DNA of 64,000 bases, taken from Basidiobolus meristosporus CBS 931.73. Its lineage: Eukaryota > Basidiobolomycota > Basidiobolomycetes > Basidiobolales > Basidiobolaceae. The position numbers and the translations under genes were made by a program. The stretch spans positions 1 to 64,000 of the forward strand of contig MCFE01000473.1 in NCBI GenBank assembly GCA_002104905.1. Direction: 5' to 3'. Below, piece by piece: positions 33,805-45,370 of this stretch. The notes under the pieces are model-generated. The model made no database searches, was not told the origin of the DNA, and saw only the letters and a list, made by a program, of their open reading frames with translations. Numbering within the stretch: the first letter of the stretch is position 1; each line of letters begins with the position of its first letter.

Positions 33805-34264
33805 TATGTTTGCAAGATGTATATGTTACCAGCAGTACAAGGTATTTAGCTACTTTGCAAGTATCACACTAAAAAGCTGTAAAGTTGAGGTGATAGAAGT
33901 ATGTCAATTGCAGCAGGTGTGGGGGGTGATTCTACAGTGAAGTATATGAATTGCACAAGGGGAGGTGGAAAAAGGAAATACCATTTGGTAAAGTTGTATG
34001 GTAGCATTATACAGAACCAGCTGTAGGCCATCATATTGCCAATGTAATGCCATCAGAGTCTTGCTGTGAGGCTGTTGCAATACTGTCAAGTTTCTTGCTA
34101 TATAAGGCAATTGGATGTCCTGGCCAATTGGATCCACTTAAAATAGTTATAGAGCGCTTAAAGACTGCACCAATACCATGCAAATATTGGCACAGCACCA
34201 ATTAAATCTTGTCATGTTTTATTCCTTTGTTTGGTTGTAAAGTTAGCAAAATACCATTGTAATC
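33805..34264 (+). pseudogene. CACTA-A continued after CACTA-B
   Basis: This stretch repeats the sequence at about 33,123-33,690 of CACTA-B (shared 'tttgcaagatgtatatg', 'agtatcacactaaaaagc', 'atatgaattgcacaagggg'). It is not a tandem duplication: it directly continues the reading of CACTA-A that stopped at 28,019. It is interrupted again at 34,264 by a solo LTR, and about 70 bp of tail resumes at 35,452. Confidence 0.8.
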
Positions 34265-35451
34265 TGTTGTGTTGTATTATGATTAGTTTGGGGCTTGTTC
34301 TACAATGTAGAGGCTAATCAATAATATACAACAACTTCCAGTATGCTAATACTGAAATAGTTTATTGGGAGTTTGCTATACCAATAGAAGATATAACTTT
34401 CACTAATTTCCTCAATCTTAGGCTCAAAATATACTGTAGGCAGTGCCTATCACTTCTACAGCAGTGTTCTGACCTTCTGTTGACTTTCTAAGAAAATATT
34501 TCCAAGTATGGAAATTTTGAACTCCCCTTTAACCTAAAGGGGTGTGTTGTAGAAGTCTCTCAAGGGGTCTTGAGACCTAAAGGGGTGTCTAAAGGGGTCT
34601 CTTTAGAGTAAAGGGGCTTCTTGTAGTGGTCTCTAAAGTGGACTTTACACTAAAGGGGTGCCTAAAGGGGCTTCTTTAGAGTAAAGGGGTTTCTTAAAGG
34701 GGTCTCTAAAGGGGTCTTTAGACTAAAGGGGTGTCTAAAGGGGTGCCTTTAGAGTAAAGGGCTTTCTTAGAGGGGACTTTTCTGACAGAAAAGTGGTAGT
34801 TTCTTGTAGAACTTAGCTTGGATTCTTGTGAGCTTTGCAGTCTCTCTACTGATGTGGTACCAATCAAAGTCAGAATACTCAACAGTGCAAGAGATGCAGG
34901 GGAAGTCTTATAACCTTTAAACTTGTAATCATAGTGTGGAGATTCTGGAAAGAAAGGCTCCCTCTTTATTTTTCAGCTGGGGAAGTCATATATATGATAT
35001 TTCTGAAGGATCAAAGTTTTTGGGTGATTGCGCAAGCAATACACGTGATACAAAGCCAAAAATAGCAGTGGCGCAGATTGGACATAGGTGCAGCACCTGT
35101 GAAAGTTTCACGTGATATGAATGGCTGGTTCAAAAGTTACACGCGATCAAAGTCACCATAGTAATCCTAGCAATAAGGCATAGTATACATATTAATTGGA
35201 CTCTTTTGGTCATAACTCCTTAAGTACTGCTTCAAATGAGCTGTGATTTGAAACATGAGTTGGCTACTATGTGTTCTGTATGAAATAATATTCTTAGGTG
35301 GATTGCTTGCCAGGGTCTGGAGCAGTTGTTCTTCAAAGTTGGAAATTCTTGATCTTTCACTTGTGTGTTACAATAGCAAAAGCAAAATAAAGAAATGAGT
35401 GCAATATTGGTTTAGAGATATTGTAGTAATGGAATACTTTCCATTACCACA
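34265..35451. repeat. Solo LTR family Z, copy 1 (inserted in CACTA-A)
   Basis: 1,187 bp with TG...CA ends (TGTTGTGTTGTATTATG to CCATTACCACA). It is flanked by AATC on both sides (34,261-34,264 and 35,452-35,455). The CACTA-A match resumes after it ('gttgggagggtcattaa'), confirming an insertion. A second copy is at 41,179-42,244. I see no internal region of this retroelement in the window. It differs from copy 2 mainly by an expanded short tandem repeat. Confidence 0.85.
34540..34765. repeat. CTAAAGGGGT minisatellite inside solo LTR Z copy 1
   Basis: The core 'taaaggggt(g/c)t(c/t)t' recurs about a dozen times, alternating 'ctaaaggggtgt' and 'tagagtaaaggggctt' variants. The homologous place in copy 2 (about 41,500-41,560) has only three or four units, so the array expanded or contracted after the copies separated. 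Confidence 0.8.
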
Positions 35452-35599
35452 AATCCTTTCACATGACTGTTGGGAGGGTCATTAAAGTTTGGTATTTCAT
35501 ATTTAGATTTCTACAAACCCTATTAATCTCCTGATAGTTGAGAACCTCTTAGCAACTCTAGAAATTTGTAAAACACTCAGGAAAGAGTAATTATTAGCC

Positions 35600-36155
35600 C
35601 ACAATAGTCACAAGATGTTTGCTGACAACAAACAGCAGCCAGGTCATGAACTGGATGATGGGGATCCAGTATGGATCTTAAGAAGAAATATTGCCACTAG
35701 TGTTACAATTCTTGGTATAAAAGCTGTAAAGCAATAGTAAGTTTAGGTAGTATTGTATTCACTAAAACTTGAAATGATTTTTATTGAGGTTCCAGCAGCT
35801 CCTTACATATATTTTGCCAGATCAATTGCAGACTTATTGTATTTCCTAATGTATATTGTGGTTGATAACTCATTTGATTGCATTATCATTGCCCAATAAG
35901 ATCCTACTTGGTATATCTATTCCTGTCTGATAAGGATCTGCTGATTCATTTGCTGACTAATGCTACTCATTTGATATATAACACTGATATACTCATAGGC
36001 TAAGCATATAACTACTTGAATTGACTAAAAGCCATCTAACTTGAACATTCAAGTGGTAATTTATAACACTAGTAGCCCTTGTAGCAAGTTGGCACCATTC
36101 AAGGCCAACAAAAGAGTAGCTCAAATGTATGCTCATTATTAGTCATCCAAAGTGT
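35600..36155 (+). pseudogene. Gypsy integrase C-terminal scrap split by a solo LTR
   Basis: Before the LTR, 35,643-35,700 reads DDGDPVWILRRNIATS. After it, the frame continues with SPCSKLAPFKAKKRVAQMY. This fits the region just after the integrase core of Ty3/gypsy elements (xVWLxxRNI...RPSKKLxxKxLGPF). It is a short relic of an element otherwise not seen here. Confidence 0.45.
35701..36068 (-). repeat. Solo LTR, gypsy family 1 (368 bp)
   Basis: TGTTACAATTCTTGGTATAA to TTTATAACA, same family and length as the Gypsy-B and Gypsy-C LTRs. CTAG flanks it on both sides (35,697-35,700 and 36,069-36,072), a perfect 4-bp target duplication. It formed by LTR-LTR recombination after insertion. Confidence 0.88.
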
Positions 36156-36387
36156 GAATGAAGTAGCAGAGAACCAAATAAAAGCAACTTACAGATTGTT
36201 GTGGCAAGCAATTATGTCAAAGTCTTTGACAAAATGCATCATAAGATCTGAGGTGCATGTTTTAAGCAGGTTCTTCAATGTCAAAACAACACCATTACCT
36301 CTTAGTCATGAGGTGAAGCTTTTTTGACCGCCTTTGATGTGCATATCATGACTATCTTTCATAGGAATATAACTCAAGCCACAGAGT
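36156..36387. other. Short spacer before CACTA-C
   Basis: No feature recognised; the sequence is AT-rich repeat-like. The three bases before the CACTA-C end are AGT. Confidence 0.3.
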
Positions 36388-36726
36388 CCCTATGAAAAAT
36401 TATTGAGATGATCCTGGCAAAAGGCCATCACAAAGTTAAAGTCCCACTACTGAAAGGTACTGATCTTGTTGGACATTGTCTAGAGACCATTGAAAAATAA
36501 TTGCACCCCAGATTTCACTAAAAGCTTTATCAAAATTTTGCATCACAACAATATATAGGTGGCTTTTGATTGGTTCTCTGCCAATTTGCTCACTATCTGA
36601 TCCTGGACACTCTATTGCCTCCTATGCTTGTATGAAGTGATTGGCTATTGCCTCTTTCTCACACTCCTTACTTCATGACTCAACTGTTTCTCTTACTTTT
36701 CATGAGTACAAATTGATTTATTTCTG

Positions 36727-38775
36727 TCAAAACTTCAGTTGTACTCCAATTGCCAATTGTATGGACCTATACAAATCTCTATACCCTGTACTAACATTAA
36801 GCCCAACCTCACATTCAACAAGTAACTCCATCAAATTCCACAACTCAATAAGTATTTCTGCTGTAACACTCTGGTTCCACAAATTTGGTGAGAACCTAAC
36901 AGCTTTATGCCACTTCTCATTCACTAGTTCCCACACGTCCTGGTCTTTAGCCAGCACTGCAAGGTCTAGCACCACATCTGCCGGTCTTTGCAATAAATCC
37001 TTGCAATATTCTAGCGCGTTTTCTTGAGCACTGCTCTTGTAGAAGTGCTACAACCTCTTGGTGTGCCTATTGATGTTTTAAAACTCCATTGAAGGCATTG
37101 TGATAGTCTTTTGAGCTCTTGACATTGTAGCCTTGTCTGTCAATGAGATCTCCACTTTGATAACAATGGAAGCTGTGGTGGACAAATTGCTTTTTTCAGC
37201 AAATTCATCTACCTTGCTGGAGTGAAGCTTAACTGGCTGTGCGTCCAGCTCTTGTGAAAACAGCTATTTTCTTGGTTGGTACTCTTCTTGCCTATGATGG
37301 GATTCAGTCTGTTCCTGACTTGCAGCATTAATTGGCAAGGACTGCATTTTTTTTGCATGCATCCCTGTCTCAGGCTTTGGTACACATTTTTCCCGTTACC
37401 TTTTCCTTTATCACTGCCAGGTCTTTGACTGCTACTTTGTCTGAATGCTTCTTGTAAAGAACTACATTTCTCCTGGATAAATTCTGCTCTGATGCATCTG
37501 TTTTGGCCTGCTTATCCCTTGCTGGCACTCTTCTGGCAACCTGATGTTTCATTTCCCCTTGTTGTGAGCTCTCAGCCATAGTTGTGACAGGCTCCTGTAA
37601 AAGCGGCTGGTTTTTATCACTGCCAGGTCCTTCACTGCTACTTTGACTGGGTGCTTCTTGAGTTGTACTATGCTTCTTCCTTGATAAATGTTGTGCTGGT
37701 GCATCCAAGTCTGCCTGCTTGTCCCCATTTGGCAAACCTTCAGCTACCTGACATCTCTTTAACACTTGTCTGGAGCTTTTGGCCCTGCTTGTAACAGGCT
37801 CTTGAGGAAGCTGCTGGTTTTTAGCCATGGCACCCTTGTTCTTCTGCCTTCAATAGTTTCTGATATTTTTAAGATACTTTCTGAGCATATTAATGCTGGC
37901 CCAAAATCTGTTTGCACATTTGAATCCAGGATAATGCTTGTGGAACAAGTCAAGTGCATTCTGCTTGGCCTCAAGTTCCTGATGGTCCCATGGTATGCTG
38001 GCCTTAAGGTGATAGCATGCTAGACTTTGGACAGCCACTTGTATCTTAGCCCACTCCTCATTATTGCACTCAATGGCCTTATGGATCCTCAATGTCTTCA
38101 ACTTTTAGGCTTTAGTATAAACATCACATTGACTCCCTTCCATGCTGTGATAGGTTTTTCTGTGGGCTTTATCTTTGAGCACTGTTGTTGTGCTTGAAGG
38201 ACTGTACAGTGTTCCTCTGCTGTTACATTGGGAAGTGGCTCAATTCTTGGCTGTGACATTGCACTACTTGAGTTCCTTCTATGCAGCAAAGATATTGCTT
38301 TCTCTCCCTGGGATATTGATTGCTCTACTCATATTATCCACTCATCCTTTTTCTGGACTGTTTCCTGATTTCTCTGGGCCATTGCACCTTTCCTATCAGC
38401 CACTGCACCTAATTGCTTCATTAATGCTTTGGTATATGCCAACAACATACTTGCTAATATGGGTGGTAGTGATGTCATTGTGGCCACTTGCTGATCTTCA
38501 ACTGAGGGTACTGCGTTTGCTACATTCTCATCTGCCTGAGCATAACAGTCAGCTTGTGGCTCTGCAGAGTGTCTTGATTGCCTACTTGACTGAGAGCCTG
38601 AAGAGTTTGCATTATTGCCTTCAGTGGGCACACTGTCCACAGGGCCTTTTTTGGATGTAGCCCTGCTTGTTGCACTGAATATCAGAGCAAGCTATTGTCC
38701 AGCTGTTCTTCTGTTGCCATCAGCGGTAAGGTCTGGTTGAGAACCAGACAGCTTTGCTTTATTTTTTGGTGGCAT
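36727..38775 (-). pseudogene. CACTA-C accessory coiled-coil protein, broken
   Basis: Colinear with the minus-strand gene of CACTA-B. Frames at 38,640-38,329 (MAQRNQETVQKKDEWII), 38,289-38,098, 38,101-37,850, 37,828-37,370 and 36,993-36,727 keep the same order of coiled coil, compact region, Lys/Ser-rich tail and C-terminal module (LAVLAKDQDVWELVNEKWHKA). The start ATG is at 38,775. At least four frame breaks. Confidence 0.7.
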
Positions 38776-38997
38776 ACATATGGAAGTGAGTCAAGCCAAA
38801 GGGGTAATAGTGTTACATATACATGTGTATGTGGTGCCACAACTTTATTTATAATGCTTACTATGGCGGGTCATCATTGTATCTTACATTCATGTAGATG
38901 CAATGTCTCAAACACAAGACTGTCTTATGCTCACATGAGTATTGACCAAAAAGTGATATAATAGCATTACATTGTTGAAGGTCATACTGTTTGCCCC

Positions 38998-39576
38998 ATG
39001 GACAAGACTACTTTGACTCAATGCTGTAAGAGAAGAGAAAAAAGGCCATGTGGCTATTGTGGCAAGCCTCTCAGTCATGGAGCACACAGACAGCATAGGA
39101 ATTTTTGCAAGGATCATGGCCAGTGTTTTGCCACCTAAGTCATATTTGACCATTCAATGGTCACTATTGTACAAAATTATCATGCCAGCCAGTTTATACT
39201 TCTATATTGGCACCTGGCCATCTTTGTCACCTTGCACAAACTGAATCAGGTGAGTGTGTGATGCCTTTAGGCTCACCTCAGCCTTCTGTATATGGCACAC
39301 AGAGTGATAGCTCTGACAAAGAAGGTTCACTGATGGATTTTTGAGCCTATCCCCCCTAACAAAAGTACCATATATGAGCCCAATCAAATCCCTATATACA
39401 GTTAGAAAACACCCATTGAAATAAATGCCAAGGATACTTTATGGAGCCAAGTGAGCCCAGTGTTACTTTGACTGATGAATAATGTAATGTTCTGGCCACA
39501 GAAGTGGCGTGTTTCCACTAATATCAGTAATGGGGGCTTTAAGGATTTATTACTACTTCTTGCCAAAACCATACCA
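38998..39576 (+). pseudogene. CACTA-C transposase 5' fragment
   Basis: Starts MDKTTLTQ as in CACTA-B. It keeps a fuller zinc-finger-like pattern, CGYCGKPLSHGAHRQHRNFC, in which the last Cys is Tyr in CACTA-B. It runs into a TAA at about 39,137 and then broken sequence up to the truncation point. Confidence 0.65.
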
Positions 39577-40080
39577 GTGTGGTGGTGTATAGGACCATAA
39601 GAGAGATACATCCAACACTTCTCAAGTGTTCTGTGTGTGGGGTGTTCACTGGGTGCAATAACCTCTGGCATAAGCTTGCTAGGAATACTTGGGTTCTGTC
39701 TCTAATCTAATCTGATGGGGAATAAAGCCACAAGCTTGTCAAGGGAAAACTGTTGCGCTACAATCCCCAACTTAGTTGGCATCTTAACAAAAGTATGTGC
39801 TGGGTTCAGCATCCTTTGAGATGACAATGTACTAAAGCTTCCAAAGTCAAACAACTGTAAGCTCCACCGGCAGGGACTTGATAAGAATGCAGCTGTGGTC
39901 AATAGTTACAATGACAGAAAAGTATCCTTACCTGTACAAGAACAAACTTGGGAAAGAATCAAATATAATAAAGGATACCTACACTGAGTATTTCTCACAA
40001 GTAGTGCCTCCAAGGTTAGTTGGCAGTCAGCGCAGTTTCTTAGGAGTTTCCTGTGGTCTGGGGTTGGAAGTTCAGGTAGC
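39577..40080 (-). mobile_element. Unclassified repeat U, copy 2 (inverted)
   Basis: Reverse complement of repeat U copy 1 (about 22,860-23,370). In this copy the frame at 39,902-39,702 is open for 66 codons (AAFLSSPCRWSLQLFDFGSFS, HTFVKMPTKLGIVAQQFSLDK) and the next piece is at 39,671-39,582. Conservation of amino-acid sequence across the two copies suggests this strand was coding. No known domain. Confidence 0.45.
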
Positions 40081-40144
40081 AGCAGGTATTGGTGATCACA
40101 CTAATTGTCAAGTTAGTATATTCTTAAAAGGGATGATGATTGAT

Positions 40145-40630
40145 TGTTGAGGGATAGTCTCCCTTATATACTTTTCTTACTGGCTAAGTGATTACTAATC
40201 ATGGTGTTCCAGAAGGTTCTTGATATCAATAGAAATCTTAATGTCATCATAATGACCTAAGAATGTTCTAAGTAGGTGCTGGAAGGTTCTAAGAGCCACA
40301 GTACATCCAACCAATCAGGAATCAGTACTATGAGACCTGTGTAACATAGGGATACCACATATGGTATGGAAATGCTTGGGACAGTGGCACAGGTTGATCA
40401 TGTGTCACAGGTACTGGTGTGGGTACTTGCCTAATATAGAAGCACTTACTGCTAGTAATTGTACACAAAGTGGGGGATAACTTATGCAATAGGGTAAGCA
40501 GGTGTGATAGTCAACTGGCTTATGGTATAGTACTGATCTGGTAAGACAAATGGGATAAAACTAAAATAAGGGTAGTAGAGAAATAGGAAGTAGAAAATAT
40601 AGGAACAAGCACATCTGTCAGTGGGTGTCA
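40145..40630 (-). repeat. 3' LTR of Gypsy-A (486 bp)
   Basis: In plus orientation it reads TGTTGAGGGATAG to GTGGGTGTCA. A polypurine tract, GGATGTAGGGGGGTGAGAG on minus, abuts the LTR at 40,631. A TATA-like 'ttatatacttttc' is present. It differs from the Gypsy-B/C LTR. The 5' LTR of this element is not in the window. Confidence 0.6.
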
Positions 40631-43600
40631 CTCTCACCCCCCTACATCCACCCCCCTCTCAGCTCTGAGCTTGGGTCAAAGCAAACTAATCCTGATATTC
40701 AAAGTTCCTATGATTGAATAACTTAAGTCAGTTTCCTGAAACTGGTGCTCTCAACTGGGTGTTGTCAAGCTCAGATATTTCCAATCACTTTGGAAATGAG
40801 GTAGGGGCCAGTCCATTTGTTGTCATACTTCCTACTCCATTGTTTGTCCAAGGTGGAAGTATAGAGTAATACTGGAACTCCTAGTGATAGCGGTTTTGGT
40901 CTTGTTGAGTGTGATTTGTCAAAGGGCACTTTGTTCTTTACTTGTGTATCCTTAAGTTGTTCAGCAGCTCTGTAAATATTCAAGTCATGGTGGTCAGGTT
41001 GCTGTATTCAAGTTGCAAGGAAATCTTCAGTCTGCATATTGGATATCCAATTCAATGAGTTCCAAGTGACTGTGTTTAACTCAACTGATAGTATGCAATC
41101 ATGTCCATAGAGTAGCTTGAGTGGCAATAATCCAGTTGTTCTCATGGAAGTAATTTTATCTGCCAAGAGTTCAAGATGTATTGTGTTGTATTATTATTAG
41201 TTTGGGGCTTGTTCTACAATGTAGAGGCTAATCAAAAATATACAACAACTTTCAGTATGCTAATACTGAAATAGTTTATTGGGAGTTTGATATACCAATA
41301 GAAGATATAACTTTCACTAATATCCTCAATCTTAGGCTCAAAATATACTATAGGCAGTGTTTCTCACTTCTACAACAGTGTTCTGACCTTGTGTTGACTA
41401 ATGAGCTTATTTACACTTATAGTAACTTTTTCTCATATAGAAGTCACTTTCCTTTCTGACAAAATATTTCCTAATATGAAAACTCTGAACTCCCCTTTAA
41501 CCTAAAGGGGTGTGTTGCAGAAGTCTCTAAAGGGGTGTCCCTAGAGTAAAGGGGCTTCTTAGAGGGGACTTTTCCAACAGAAAAGTGGTAGTTTCTTGTA
41601 GAACTCAGATTGAATTTTTGTGAGCTTTGAAGTCTCTTAACTGATGTAGTAACAATCAAAGTCAGAATACTCAACAGTGCAAGTAATGCAGGGGAAGTCT
41701 TATAACCTTTAAACTTGTAATTGTAGTGTGGAGATTCTGGAAAGAGAAGCTCTCCTTCATTTTTCAGCTGTGGAAGTCATATATATGATATTTCTGAAGG
41801 ATCAAAGTTTTTGGGCAATTGCGCTAGCAATACACGTGATAGAAAGCTTAAACTTTGCAGTAGTGGAGATCAGTTGTAAGCACAGCACCTGTAAGAATAT
41901 CATGTGATATGATTGGCTGCTTCAAAATCTACACACAATCAGAGTTACCATAGTAATCCTAGCAATAGTGGCCTTGCATATATAATAATTGGACTCTTTT
42001 GGTCATTACTCCTTAAGTACTGCTTCAAATGAGCTGTGATATGAAGCATGTGTTGGCTACTGTGTGCTCTGTATGACATAATATTCTTGGGTGGATTGCT
42101 TGTCAGGGTCTGGAGTATTTGTCCTTCAAAGTTGGAATTTCTTGATCTTTCACTTGTGTGCTACAATAGCAAAAAGCAAAACAAAAAATGAGTGCAATAT
42201 TGGTTTTGAGATATTGTAGTAATGGAAAGTAATCCATTACTACAGATGTAATTGCTGTGGCCACAATGTTGTGTTATTCTCACAGGTCTTGACAAGCAAG
42301 TTCAACAATGGTCCATGTCTGCTCTCTATCATTCCATTGGCTTGAGGGTGGTAAGCTGTGGTAAAAGCAATGCATATCTTGTACTTTGAGCACAACTCCT
42401 GGATCATTTGGGATGTCATCCCTCCTCTGTCAGCAACAAACTGTAGGATGCAGTCAAATCTGCAGATAATGTCTTCAAGTATAAATATCCATATGGTATG
42501 ACTCTTGTTGTTGGGTAAGGCTTGAGCTTCTGCCCATCCACTAAGATCATATCTGGCAACAATAGGTACATTTTTGATCCAGCTGTTGGCAAGTGTACAA
42601 GGTTGATACCAACCTTTTGCCATAGACAGATTGTGTAAATAGGATGCAGTGGTTCTTCATAATGCTTGGAGGATCCCTTCTGGCAGGCTATACATGACTC
42701 AACAAAGTGTTGGATATCATAGTACATGTTTTCCCAGTAGTACCTCTGAGCTGTGGTATTGTAGGTAGCTTCTTGTCCTCTATGCCCTCCTGGTTCTCCT
42801 TGGTGGATACTTGTCATGATGATCAGTTGCTCTTGTGAGGTAGTGACTAATCTTCTTGGCATAAGTCTAGGCTTCACCTGTTTAAAGAGAAGATCATCTT
42901 TGAGATAGCAGTGGGGTGCTTTCTTTCTGAATTTTCTAAACTCCTGAATTTCCATCCAACTAGGTTTCTTGAGTGTCCTTAGATATTCCTTGATCAGACT
43001 CCAGGTTGTTCTCTCTTGGTCTTTGATGGCAATCTGTTGGATCTCTGCATCAATCATATCATCAAAGTTAGGGTCCAAGTCTTCAAATAATTGTGGTCCC
43101 TTCCTGGAGAGTGCATCAGCCTCAACATTTGTATTGCCATGGATATGTCTGACCTCAGAATCAAACATTTTCAGCCATGCCATTCATCAGTTTGTGACAT
43201 CATCAGGTAGGTCAGGCTTGTCTATCATTCCTATAAGTGGCTTAGCATCTGTCTCCAGGATGAAATGTGTCATGCAGAGTTGTGACTTCAGCCTCCTCAG
43301 CATCTTCACAACTCCTAGTAGCTCTCTCTTAATCTGTGAGTATCTTTGTTCTCTAAGAGAGGCAGCTCTCATATCTGCAGGCATAGTTGTTGCCATCTTC
43401 ATCATCTTGGCCAAGTAGTGCTCCAGCTCCTACAGGGCTTGCATCCACTGTCAAAGTAGATGGACACTCAGTGTTCTGACAGTCAAGAGGTCTTAGAACT
43501 GGTGGAGATACTAAGGTTTCTTTGAGTAACTGCATGGGTTCTTCTTGCTCGTCTCCCTAGATAAATGGAGTATTCTAACTCTGCAGTTGGCAGATTGGTT

Positions 43601-45370
43601 CTGCTATCTCAGATAATTTTGGGATCCAGATCCTAAAGAACCCACAAGCTGCCACAAAGCCACAAGCTTGTGTTAGATTTGTGAGGATAGGCCAGTTGCA
43701 TATTTTTTATGTCTTGGATTCTCCAGGTGAACAACCAAAGGTGTTGCATTCTTGTCCAACAATGGATATCTCTGATACACAAAAGCTGCTTTTCTCACCA
43801 CTGATGGTGAGTCCAGCTCCTTCAATGGCTCCTAATATGGCATCATTTTCTGAAATATGGTCATAGACAAACTTTCTTACTCCAGGCATAACTTCAGTGG
43901 TGTCCTAGAATTTTGGTCCTTTGATGCCTATGTCATCAACAAAGACAGCAAGTTTCTCAGGTATAAACTGGTACAGCACATTCACCATGCATCTCTGGAG
44001 CTGAGCCACAGAATTTGTAGCGCCTTGGCTGAGTCTTGTCATCCTTGACAGTCCAAATTATGTTTGGAGTGCAAACATATCTATTGATGTCTCATCAAGG
44101 GGATCTGGTCATATCCTGAGCTGAGATTGTATATTCAGTAGATGGAGTGGCCACTAAAGCTTTCTGCAAAGTCATCAATAAATGGAGGCATAGAAGCATT
44201 TTTGATAGTGACAGCATTTGCAGGTTGCATGTCTTGAATGATTTGGAGCTTTCCATTCTTCTTTTTGGTCAGAAACCATCTGTCAGCATAAGGTCCATGG
44301 CAAGGTTCTAGGATACCAGCTTCTATCTTCTTCTGAGGTATGTCATGCTCATCAGCTTGGAGTCATCTGGGCAGTGGGTAAGGCTTAAATGACCAGGGTG
44401 CATGAGGCACTGTATGAATCTTGATGGGTTTTTTAACCAATGTCTTTAAGAGCCCCATCTCCTTGTCATTATATGAGAAAACCTTTTCATGCCTTTTCAG
44501 GGTTTCTCCAAATAATAAGATCTCCTCTGGTGTTAGGTTTCCATCACCAATGATAAGTTGCTTAAGTCTCTCAGGTGTTAGTTATATATCTTCTGGTGGT
44601 CTGATGTAATCTGCCGGTTGAGATGCATTAGTCAAAGGTGTAAGTGATGGGCTAATCTTCTGTTCTACTGTCTTGTACTTTGTTTGCACCATAGCTGTCT
44701 GCTCCTGTATATCTAATGAGCAGCTCCAAATGTTGAGGTGTATATTGTCAGGCTACTCATCTTCTTCTATAACAAGGTGTGTCTTCTGGCAAGCAGTATA
44801 TGTCCTCTTATTGTGGGGTGTCACACCACAGAAGGTTGATTGTAGTCCTGGGTTGGATCCTTGGTTGGTATTCCATACTGACCCATTGGAATACTTGGTA
44901 GTTTTAGCCTTAGTACTGGTTTCCCATGGTCTACCTAGCAGAAGGTCAAAGTTTGCCTTCTGGCAGATGAAGAGGGGAAGCCAGACCTTGATTCCTTGTA
45001 CCTCAATAAGGTACTTGCGCACTACACCATAGAGTGGACTAGATCCTGAGTTTGCATCAGTCATCTTCCATCCAATATCTCTATCAACAGACAGTAGCTC
45101 CTTGCTCCTAAGTGTCTTCCAGAAGTCAAGCGGCATAACACAACTCTCTGAACCACTGTCAATATGGCAGTCAACAGGGTCATCATATATATACCCTTTC
45201 ACCACAGCAGTTGCAACTGAGTAAAAGGTCTTATGTCTGGTAGTGTTGTCATCCTTTTGGTGATCTTCATGGTTTGTCTGAATTATATGGGTGGCCATAT
45301 GTTCAACAGCTTGTTGTCCTGTTCTAAGATGCTCATCAAAGGTCTTCCTAACAGATGGGGATACACTCAT
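40631..45370 (-). pseudogene. Gypsy-A: Ty3/gypsy polyprotein, truncated and broken
   Basis: Order on the minus strand is protease, reverse transcriptase, RNase H, integrase, as in Ty3/gypsy. The protease region (about 45,320-44,753) has DPVDCHIDSGSESCVM. RT scraps include 43,889-43,707. RNase H is at 43,535-43,187 (LTVDASPVGAGALLGQ). Tether and zinc region are at 43,183-42,416 (HGNTNVEADALSRK; HQGEPGGHRGQEATYNTTAQR; CIACQKG). The integrase core is around 42,623-42,245 (FVADRGGMTSQMIQ, FTTAYHPQANGMIESRH), resuming after the inserted solo LTR at 41,174 and ending near 40,771 with KWTGPYLISKVIGN. Gag and 5' LTR are missing at the junction with Copia-1. Confidence 0.85.
41179..42244. repeat. Solo LTR family Z, copy 2 (inserted in Gypsy-A integrase)
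   Basis: 1,066 bp from TATTGTGTTGTATTATT (initial TG mutated to TA) to CCATTACTACA. GATG flanks it on both sides (41,175-41,178 and 42,245-42,248); a fifth base T also matches. Gypsy-A integrase reads on either side. It is about 120 bp shorter than copy 1, mostly because of the shorter AAAGGGG repeat. Confidence 0.85.

Larger units (their letters stand above)
36388..39576. mobile_element. CACTA-C: left 3.2 kb of a third CACTA-like copy, right-truncated
   Basis: It begins CCCTATGAAAAATTATT, the best-preserved terminus, and is colinear with CACTA-B 28,020-31,210. It ends abruptly in the transposase ('gccaaaaccatacca') at the junction with repeat U copy 2. The right terminus is missing, so it could not move on its own. 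Confidence 0.8.

Noticed and set aside
33805-34264. Apparent tandem duplication of the CACTA transposase 3' end
   Set aside because: It is the continuation of CACTA-A after the nested CACTA-B, not a duplication of B.
34540-34765. CRISPR-like array of short repeats
   Set aside because: The units are contiguous variants of a 10-12 bp G-rich motif without unique spacers; it is a minisatellite in a eukaryotic LTR.
38175-38660. 161-codon plus-strand frame resembling a membrane protein
   Set aside because: Antisense shadow of the CACTA-C coiled-coil gene, same reason as the 29,442 frame.
34265-42244. The two family-Z LTRs as the pair of one 8-kb retrotransposon
   Set aside because: Each has its own different 4-bp target duplication and different host sequence, and the DNA between them belongs to other elements.
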